Source: Sipunculus nudus
Lineage: Eukaryota > Annelida > Sipuncula > Golfingiida > Sipunculidae
DNA length: 64,000 nt
Direction: 5' to 3'
Assembly: GCA_026874595.1 (NCBI GenBank)
Contig: CM049317.1
Location: forward strand, 58,952,118 to 59,016,117
The notes under the pieces were generated by a model, which did not search any database, was not told the DNA's origin, and saw nothing but the letters and a program-made list of their open reading frames with translations. Each line of letters starts with the position of its first letter. Position 1 is the stretch's first letter. A program made the position numbers and the translations under genes. This document shows positions 33,501 through 44,365 of the stretch, one piece after another.

Positions 33501-36500
33501 AGCTAGTACTAACTTATTGACTAGATGTAAGTTGATACACTATGATGAAGAAGCTCCATTTGTGTAACTGAAGGCAGGCTGGGAACCATGCTGTGTGCCT
33601 TGGTACTCTAACAGAGGGAGGAAGCATTGGAAGGTTTAGAAGTGTGTCATGATAGGAAGGTGTACTTTCATACACTAACTGTTATGGCAGGAAGGGTTGT
33701 TTTCTAGGTCAGGAAGTGTGTTAGCAAAGGAATGTACATCTTAATTTCCTTGAGGTTGATTCGAACTACGAACAGTTGTACCAGCATCAGCCAGCGTTTG
33801 AAAAGGCAGAGAAATTAACCCAAACGTCGGCGAAATTATGAATGATTTTTTCATTCACACTTGGTATGAACGTTTTGGGTCAAGCCCATGTTCACTTTTA
33901 CGAACGTTTGCTAACGTTGCATATTTTTTTTTTATTAGCGAGGGCGAACTTTTCCCAACTTAGACCTAGCATGTGTGATGAGGTCGCCGACTTAGGAGAA
34001 CTTAGGGAAACGAATAATCAGCGTAGGTCAGTTGAGGCGACGCTCCATAAAAGAAGCTGATCGTTTGTTGGCACTTTCTTGGATTCTGGAGTTTTTGGAG
34101 TGTACACATATCCCAGTCTCCAACTGCCAGCGTTTCATTCGACCTTCTCCAATGGAGCTCATTTTGGGCAAGTAAAGCACAATTTATCCCAGCGCCCAGG
34201 AACGTTTACAAACGGAGCACCACTTATTTCTAAACATCGGCATATTTTCAGCATGAGGAAAATATTCAACGACCACGACGTTCGCCGCCGTACATCGACT
34301 TTCATTAACTTTTACAAGCCGAGCTAGACGTTTGCCAAAAAGTCGGTCAAAACTTTGTAGTGTGAATCCAGTTCAACTGAGGGAGGAAGCATTGGGAGGG
34401 TTAGAAGTGTATTATAATAGGAAGGGTTACCTTGATAGACCAACTGGTAGGACAGGAAGGGTTGTCGGTTGGGCAGGAAGGGTTGTTGATAGGACAGGAA
34501 GGTTGTTGTCGGTAGGGAGGGGAGGGTTGTTTGTAGGGCAGAAAGGGTTGTGGGTGGGGAAGGAAGAGTTGTTGGTAGGGCAGAAAGGGTTGTTCGTAAG
34601 GCAGGAAGAGTTGATGGTAGGACAGGAAGAACTATCGGTAGGGATGGAAGGGTTGTTGCCAGGACAGGAAGGGCTGCTGGTAGGACAGGAAGGGTTGTTG
34701 GTAGGGCAGGAAGGGTTGTTGATAGGGCAAGAAGGGTTGTTGGTAGGACAGGAAGAGTTGTTGGTAGGGCAGGAAGGGTTGTTGGTAGGGCAGGAAGAGT
34801 TGTTGGTAGGGCAGGAAGGGTTGTTGGTAAGCAGGAAGAGTTGTTGGTAGGCATGAAGAGTTGTTGGTAGGGCAGTTAGTGTTGTTGGTAGAACAGGAAG
34901 GGTTGTTGGTAGGGCAGGAAGAGTTGTTGATAGGGCAGGAAGAGTTGTTGGTAGGGCAGGAAGGGTTGTTGGTAGGGCAGGAAGAGTTGTTGGTAGGGCA
35001 GGAAGAGTTGTTGGCAGGGCAGGAAGGGTTGTAGGTAGGGCAGGAAGAGTTGTTGGTAGGGCAGGAAGAGTTGTTGGTAGGGCAGGAAGAGTTGTTGGTA
35101 GGGCAGGAAGAATTGTTGGTAGGGCAGGAAGAGTTGTTGGTATGGCAAGAAGAGTTATTGGTAGGGCAAGAAGAGTTGTTGGTAGGGCAGTTAGGGTTGT
35201 TGGTAGAACAGGAAGGGTTGTTGGTAGGGCAGGAAGAGTTGTTGATAAGGCAGGAAGAGTTGTTGGTAGGGCAGGAAGGGTTGTTGGTTGGGCAGGAAGG
35301 GTTGTTGGTAGGGCAGGAAGAGTTGTTGGTAGGGCAGGAAGAGTTGTTGGTAGGGCAGGAAGAGTTGTTGGTAGGGCAGGAAGAATTGTTGGTAGGGCAG
35401 GAAGAGTTGTTGGTATGGCAAGAAGAGTTATTGGTAGGGCAAGAAGAGTTGTTGGTAGGGCAGTTAGGGTTGTTGGTAGAACAGGAAGGGTTGTTGGTAG
35501 GGCAGGAAGAGTTGTTGATAGGGCAGGAAGAGTTGTTGGTAGGGCAGGAAGGGTTGTTGGTTGGGCAGGAAGGGTTGTTGGTAGGGCAGGAAGAGTTGTT
35601 TGTAGGGCAGGAAGAGTTGTTGGTAGGGCAGGAAGAGTTGTTGGCAGGGCAGGAAGGGCTGTTGGTAGGGCAGGAAGAGTTGTTGGCAGGGCAGAAAGGG
35701 TAGTTGATAGGGCAGGAAGGGTTGTTGGTAGGGCAGTAAGGGTTGTTGGTTGGACAGGAAGGGTTGTAAGTAGGACAGGAGGGGTTGTTGGTAGGGCAGG
35801 AAGAGTAGTTGGTAGGGCAGAAAGAGTTGTTGGTAGGGCAGGAAGAGTTGTTGGAAGGGCGGGAAGAGTTGTTGGTAAGGCAGGAAGGGTTGTTGGTGGG
35901 GAAGGAAGAGTTGTTGGTAGGGCAGTAAGGGTTGTTGGTAGGGCAGGAAGGGTTGTTGGTTGGGCAGGAGGGGTTGTTGGTAGGTCAGGAAGGGTTTCTT
36001 GGGCAGGAGGGGTTGTTGGTAGGGTAGGAAGGGTTGTTGGTAGGGCAGGAAGAGTTTTTGGTAGGCCAGGAAGGGTTTTGGGGCATGAAGGTACATCTTC
36101 CTTTCATAACTGTTAGGACAGGAAGGACTGCCTTTTTAATGTGCATATATATATGTATTATATTTACTAATATTTCACAGAGTGCCCCCCTCTTGGGGCA
36201 CACATGCAGCTGGCGGGTACCAGAGACCAAGCTGAAGCCAAGTGTAAGCAGCGTGAAGAGAGATGTCTGCCTCCAGGTCATTTGGTGCAGAATGGTCAGG
36301 TAGACATATTGTTACGTGATGTCCCGACCCTGTGGCTCAGTCCGAGGCTGCGTGTCATGGACGAACCAGAATGGATAGATGGTCACGTGATCGGTATGCA
36401 AATTTTAACTTCATTATCTTCTTATTGGTGACATGCAAGTTTTCAAATATAAAAAAACATGTAGTGGTTTTGACCTTTGATTGACACCTTTTTGCTCATA

Positions 36501-39500
36501 ATACAATTTATTAATTTAATTAAAAAATGTCAGTATGCTTATATAGTTCAAAAAGTTTAGCTGGGCATTGATTAGGATAATTAAGTATATTGACCTAATT
36601 CCAGACCTCTTGGCGGGAATACTTCCCCGTTTTCTTTTAGAAAAAGGAAGCCTCCTAATAGTGGATTTTTAATTTGAGCGATAATAAAGAAACTAAGTGT
36701 ATCGGTCCGTAATATTTAGTTCATTTGTTCCCTGACCAAAAGCAACATTTGTTCACTTCTACTGGTCGTTCAGCATACAAGCCCACTTTATATGGATAGA
36801 ATTAATTGCTTCTTCTTACTGGGAGGGGAACTGAACATGGAATGTCTGAATCTGGGCCCTGGGCTTTACGATAGTAATTTTTGAGCATATTAAAAAAAAA
36901 AAATCATTCGCACCCTGTCGCCCTGGCAATTTACAAATATATTGAACACATTTAGGGGGGGTCGGCTGCGCCTGTTGCGCTCCTATAAACACGCCCTGGT
37001 CAAACATGCATATAACAAAATCGCAACGTAGAATATTTTATTTAATTTTTATGAGGATAATTAGTAATATTATTCAAATTATTAAAAATTGACGGGCGCG
37101 GTGCCTGGAAAACTAATCTTTTCCTTCCTAAACCTAAGTCATCTTACGCTTCCCCTTTGTTCCCTCTCCCTCGATGAAGCGAAAACAAAGTAAGAGCACA
37201 CCTGTCACTAATATGACCTAAACCCTGCAACTCATACGGAGCCACTGCACGTAACTTCCTTTCTTTTATTGCAGAACCTGGTGAAAACTTTTCTGGGCAT
37301 TGTGGGTACTATGTTCCACGGGACGATGCCCTAGAAATGACGGATTGTAACAAAGGGTCGCATGGATTCATCTGCAACTTGAAGGGTATTTAATAAAAAA
37401 TTAAATAAATATAATTAAGTTTAAAAATAAAATTAAAATTAAAAGTCAGTAACAACTGGATCTAGAAACTTCCAACAGAACATCCAGGGAGGTCTATAAA
37501 AATCTCCTTATAAATCTTAAATAAGGTCACTGACACCCTTATCCTGTTGGCTATGAGGCTTGTTTGTGCACCAAAGAATAATTAAAAATTTGATACAACA
37601 CCTCCAGAATCTCGATAATTGATGCATTAAACGCCATGATTTTTGCTTTTCTCATAGATCATGGACTGTTTCAATAGCGGCATAAGACTGGTGGCGCCAC
37701 CTGTATATTTCTCATTTAAAGACACTAAAATGAGAGCAATCGTGTCAATAGACCCAAATCACAGTATGGAGGATTCCGTGCGAAAACGAGGCTCTGTGTG
37801 CACGCCTGGGGATCCCCTTGGAGCTGTCAACAAACATGGCGCTGTGGTTTCATCTAGTGCTCTTAACTTTGCATATTATTGATCCTGACTACCGTATTTC
37901 CTTGAGCAGACGCCGTGCCTTAAATAATCGCCTACCTTCTTTAGTCATCGGGGCAAAACAGCCTCAGAAAAATAAAGGTAATGGAAGAGCCACCCCTCTT
38001 TTCAGTATATACCAGGTCGGAAACACTTGTGTACGATGTTTCAAGCAGAATCAGTTAGGCCTAAAAGACGGGAGGAAAGTGTCTTCAATTGTTACAACAT
38101 TAGTGACCGGCGAGTTTCGACGTGTTCTTTTTTTAAGTTTTGTCTGGCGAGCCTGAGCATGTTTAATAAACGCTGCCTTTAAAAAGAAGCTGGCCTTGTT
38201 GAGACACCGGGTCAAAGCAGGATCTGAAAAAAATAAACGCCCAAGCGTCTGATCAAGGAAATACGGTAGTTTTTTCAACTCTTGAAGACTGGTGGTGCCA
38301 CCTTTATCTTTTCTATCTAAGGCAAAAATAAAATAATAATAAAAGGTATGGTTCTCAGGCACCGCTCGGATCAATTTTAACCCCCGCTTTAAAAAAAAAT
38401 ATTTTGATTTTCATCTTTCAAGAAGATAACATAATACAATTTTTCCTTTGTTATGTAGTGCTTTTACCTATTTTGAAAAAAATGATGTTATTATTTTGCT
38501 TTTCCCTGATTAATGACATTTTTTATCGAAACATACAAAAAAGGGAATAAAAAACCCCGCCCACATTGATTTCTGAAAAAAAAGTGCCTGAGAACCATAC
38601 CTTTTTTTGGCCTTAACACATATTTTTTTTCTATTTTGGAGCCTGCCAAATTTCATCAGTAGGATCTGTTGCTCAACCATGGTTTGATCTGGTGACATAA
38701 AACCTGGTTTTTATTGAATATGACTAATTTCATCAGTTATTGAAGACTGGTGGCGCCACCTGTATTTTTTTCTATATTTGATGCTTTTTTTCCCCTGATT
38801 TTTGGGACTGTCAATCGATGATATCATGTTTTCCCCTTTGATATCATCTAGTGCTCTGGAGCTTGGTGTTTATTATGTCATGCCAGTCATGACCCATGGG
38901 TCACTTATTATAAGTGTGGTGTCCCTATAAAGGTATTTACCTCTCTGATATAACAAAAAGGTGTATGTTAAATAAAAGCATACTTTTAAGAAATCAAAGT
39001 GTCACGTCCAGTAAACATTTCTTAAAGGTTTCCTCTTTTGGCATTAAATATTTAATCAGTGCATATATTAAAAGTATGAAACTTTTTCAGAAAACTTCAT
39101 ATTGTGAAAGTAAATTGTAAAAATTACATTGTTAAAATTATTTTTGTTACCTCTCCAGTTCATTCTTTAAACTTATGCCATGGCGCAGCGTCCGCCGTCC
39201 ACTGTCAACTGTCCACCGTCTGTTACCAAATATCTCAACAGCCACAGCAGCTCCCTTCATGAACCTTTGCAGAATTACTGATCATGGGATGAATATGCAA
39301 AAATAAGCTTTTGGTGGCGCCACCTATGTTGACCTACTTTCTGCGGGCCGAAATGGTCTTTTCCAATTCTTCCAAGATAAGTCATAAAATTTTAATATTT
39401 TGGCCTTCATATCATAGTCAACAGTTCCTTAGATAAAGGGTAGTGATTTGAGTATGAATTCAGTCATGTCATTTTCAAGATGGCGTCTCTATGAAACTTC

Positions 39501-42500
39501 AAATTGTGTCGATCGCAAAATTTAACAACTTGATGTATTTCCATACATACTCCATGTATTTCCATGATGTATTGCCTGTTCACAAATATTTTAGGAATTG
39601 CTGCAGCGTTCAGTTCAAATTTTACAGGAATATTGATCTGTGACTGCTAAATGATTTTGACATGCAGGTGGCGCCACCTGTGTTGACCTACTTTCTGCAG
39701 GCTGTAATGGTCTTTTCTGCTTTTTCCAAAATATGTCATAAAGTATTAATATTTTGGCTTTCATATCAAAGTAAATATTTGCTTAAACGAAGAGGAATAA
39801 AATGAATATAAATTCAATCAAATTTATTTTCAATATTGCATCTCTACGAAACTTTAAATTGTGTCAATCGCAAAATTTGACAACTTGATGTGTTTCCATA
39901 CATGATGTTTTGTCTGTTACCAAATATCTTAGGAACTGCTGCAGCCTTCAGTATCAAATTTCACAGGGATATTGATCATGTAACTGCTAAATGATTTTGA
40001 CATGCAGGTAGCGCCACCTGTGTTGACCTACTTTCTGCAGGCTGTAACGATCTTTTCTGCTTTTTCCAAAACATGTCGTAAAGTATTTATATTTTGGCTT
40101 TCATATCAAAGTAAATATTTGCTTAAACGAAGAGGAATAAAATGAATATAAATTCAATCAAATTTATTTTCAATATTGCATCTCTACGAAACTTTAAATT
40201 GTGTCAATCGCAAAATTTGACAACTTGATGTGTTTCCATACATGATGATTTGTCTGTTACCAAATATCTTAGGAACTGCTGCAGCCTTCAATATCAAATT
40301 TCACAGGGATATTGATCATGTAACTGCTAAATGATTTTGACATGCAGGTAGCGCCAACTGTGTTGACCTACTTTCTGCAGGCTGTAATGATCTTTTCTGC
40401 TTTTTCCAAAAAATGTCATAAAGTATTTATATTTTGGCTTTCATATCAAAGAAAGTAATAGCTTCATGGAAGAGAAATAAAATGAGCATAAATTCCGTCA
40501 TATTATTTTTAAGATTGCGACTCTACTGAACTTCAGATTGTGTTGATCGCAAAATTTGACAACTTGATGTGTTCTCATATATGATGTATCGTCTGTTACC
40601 AAATATATTAGGAATTGCTACAGCCTTGAGTTTCAGGAGAATATTGATCATGTGACTGCTTAATGATTTTGACCTGCAGGTGGCGCTACCTGTGTTGAGC
40701 TACTTTCTGCAGGCTGTTATGGTCTTTTCTGCTTTTTTTCTGTAATGGTTTTTTTCCAAATTATGTCATAAAGTATAAATATTTATTATAATCCGCCAAA
40801 ACAGAGTCTTCTCTGAGACCCTTGGGCCGATCTTTCCGAAACCAGCTATAATTGTTCTCTCACCAATGTAGCTGTGCGTAACAATGATGATTGCCACCTG
40901 CTATCCTATCTATGCTGTACGAATCTGATTCTCTTTGAGATAACACGTAACAGCCCATATCTGAGGAGTGGTTCAATGTATTGAACTGATATTTTGCATG
41001 TCCATTGACCTTGAACCCTCCATCTCGTAATGGAGACTGGTGGCGCCAGCTTCAATACACTTTTGCGTAGCTTCCATCTTTGCATTTGCCATATGTTCGT
41101 CTTAGTGGTTGTTCAGTGTATTGGGTTGAAATTGTGCATGTTCATAAATCCCTGACACCTCCATCTCGTAAACAAGACTGGTGGTGCCATCTGCAATCAT
41201 TTTCGCATGGTGTCCATCTGTACATTTGCTTAATGTCCTTTTTTGAGGAATAATTTGCAGTATTGGCCTGAAATTGTGCATATCCATGGATCGCGGACTC
41301 CTCCATCTTGTACTCAAGACTAGTGGTGCCATCTGCAATCGTTTTCAAGTGGCGTCCATCCGTACATTTGATTCGGGTGAAAATTGCTCATATCTTAGGT
41401 TTTCTTCAAGATATTGGTCTGAAATTTGGCATGTTCATCCATCTTGGAAAGTTTTTTCTACCTACCTACCTGTTTTGGTAGAATAAACTATAACCTTTCT
41501 CTGAGGAGTGATTTGCCATATTGGCCTGAAATTGTGCATATACATAGATTTTGGACTCAAGACTGGTGGCACCATCTGCAATCGTTTACCCGTGGCAACC
41601 ATCCGTACATTGGCTTCAGGTGAAAATTGCTCATATTTCAGGAGAGGTTCAATGTATTGGTCTGAAATTTGACGTGCATCCATCTTGGAAAGTTTTCTCG
41701 TAATCCAGACAGGTGGCGCCACCTACAATACTTTTTGCGAAGTGTCCATCTTTTCATTTGCCATTTGTTCAACTTAGTGGTAGTTCAGTGTATTTCGTTG
41801 AAATTGTGTATGTCCGTAGATCCATGACACCTCCATCTCATGAACAAGACTGATGGAGCCATCTGTAATCGTTTTTTCGTGGCGTCCATCCGTACATTTG
41901 CTTTGGTGAAAATTGTTCATATCTCAGGAGTGGTTGAATGTATTGATCTGAAAATTGACATGCCCATCCATCTTGGAAAGTTTTCTCGTTATCCAGACAG
42001 GTGGTGCAACCTACCTTCCCGTTATTGTACAATATTTTAATGCCCTTTGCTCAGAAGTGATTTGCTGTAATGGCCTAAAATTGTGCATATCCATAGATCT
42101 TTGACTCCTCCATCTTGTACTAAAGACTGGTGGCACCATCTGCAATCGTTTTCCCGTGGCATCCATCCGTACATTTACTTGGGGTGAAAATTGCTCATAT
42201 CTCAGGAGTGGTTAAATGTATTGGTCTAAAATTTTGGCATGTGCATCCATCTTGGAAAGTTTTCTCGTTATCCAGACAGGTGGCGCAACCTTCATTTCTG
42301 TTTTTTCGTTGAATAAATTAATGCCCCTTTTCAAAGTTTTAGTGGACTTTATTCAGGAGTGGTGTGACATATGGCCTTAAATTGTACATGTCTGGGATTG
42401 TTTATGTAATATTTGAAGAATGATCGTTCTACTCACCTGTTTTAATGAGGCTTCCTACTGTGTACTGTTTTACTGGAAAATTTTGCACTGCCGTCGATCG

Positions 42501-44287
42501 AAGAATCGTTTTAAATATCATACATATAATGTAAATACAAGAGAACATTTCGGAGTTACGACATGTCTACCTCCATGGATAACTAGAATAATTGAAGCTG
42601 CTTTTTGGTACTAAAATAGTGTTCATAAAACTGTTAAACTACCGGGCAAATGTGATGTCTGTCCCTGGCTCCAATGTTATATGTCATATTCCGAACACCC
42701 ACCAACAACACAAAGCTTCTCTGCTTTTTTCTGTATTTCGGTTGTCCTTTTTCCCACCAGATGGCAGAACTGGTCCTAAACGCTGCGATACAACAAGAAC
42801 AAGTTCGATGGCTCCATCAGCGTTACACCCCTCACGCAGCGTTTATACACTACAGTCGTTCTAGATTCGCTTCGTTTAGCTTGCTGTATAGCAGGTGTTC
42901 ACACCATGGCAGGCATAACTGCTCCGTAAAAAGTTTATTTATCAGCGGCAGCAAGTCAGACGAACAACAGTTTCGCAAAGGGCATTTTGCAACGTTGACC
43001 TTTCAACTTCTGTACATATTCATCCAACCACCTTAGATTTCATGGCTTTACCCGTTGTCGACACTGCTTTGTTTACTAACAGCTTGTAGATGAACAAGCT
43101 CATACATCCGTCACAGAGGCGTTATAGGAACTTTCTTGAGAAGGAATCACAAAAGGATGGTTTTATAAAAAGGTTAGGTGAATATCGAGCTTTAAAGGTG
43201 CCCAATCACCTACCTTTTGAAAAAGAATTTAGGTGATTTATGGCTTCCTCTATGTATATATTCAGGATTCAAGGGTAATTTTGGTTGTGAAAAAAATCTT
43301 ATAAGGCCTTCGTGAAGGATGTGTGAACTTGTTTATCAACAACTTGTTTGTAAACACAGCATTGTTGACAAACAGGAAAAACATGTAACCTAAGGTGAAA
43401 GGTCATTTATTGCAAGCCGCCATTTGCAAGGCTTACCTGACTTACTGCCAGATGCCCTTGTTGAATTTATTTTGATTACTTTCGCGGACCCCCACATATT
43501 ATAAACACGTTGATATAAACAAAACAAGAAGCCTGTGTGCGGTGATATTCACGTTTTCTGGCCTATTTTTATGAACGCTCCTAGGGATTACCGTTAGTTA
43601 ATAAACGTCAGATAGATGATTGGGCCCCTTTAAGTGTTAGTCCAAGTTCTATTTCACTTCAGGTCGGCGTGACTGTGCTATGTGTGATGACGGGCATCCC
43701 TCAGTGCAGTGTTTCCGCCACGAGGACAATTGTTACGCCTTGTACTACAAGTCTCAAAACTGGTACGAGGCGAGGGCCCACTGTCAGCGTCAGGGAGGGG
43801 ATCTTGTCGTGCTTACCAGTAAAAAACTGAAGAAGAAGATCAGAGCAGAGGTGAAGTCAAACGACGGGACTCCTTTCTGGGTAGGACTCCGTCAGGAAAA
43901 CTGGAGCTGGGAGGATTCAGAAAAAGGTTAGTGTATATACATATACATATATATATCTTATGTTTTATAAGAGGATGATTATTATTATATATATAAATAT
44001 ATATATATATATTGAAAATAATATATATTTACAGTAATAGGTATTTACTGTAAATAATGAAAGATCTTGTAAGTTGAAAGATTGTTATTTTTATTATATA
44101 TTAGCTCTTTCAGTTGTTTGATTCAATAAGTTGAAAAAAATAATAAATTGAATCCTCGCAAAACTCAGAAAAAGGTGGAAATCGCGAAATGTTATCCCCG
44201 CGAATATGAAGCTATACAGCATATATAAGTATATATGTACATGTGTATATATATATATATAAGTATATAAAATATGTATATATATAA

Positions 44288-44319
<32 letters not shown>

Positions 44320-44323
44320 GTAT

Positions 44324-44365
<42 letters not shown>

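Larger units (their letters stand above)
37440..38907 (-). mobile_element. Family-2 element, inverted copy in lectin intron 3
   Basis: Contains the GGATCTAGAAACTTCC-type block, GGTGGCGCCACC at 37690 and 38749, GGTGGTGCCACC near 38291, and ends with TGACCCATGGGTCA at 38890-38903. It is broken by two smaller elements at 37892-38266 and 38321-38612. Confidence 0.65.

Noticed and set aside
35142-36116. 324-codon open frame just before lectin exon 2
   Set aside because: It is the 21-bp minisatellite read in one of several open frames. It stops before exon 2 and has no splice link.
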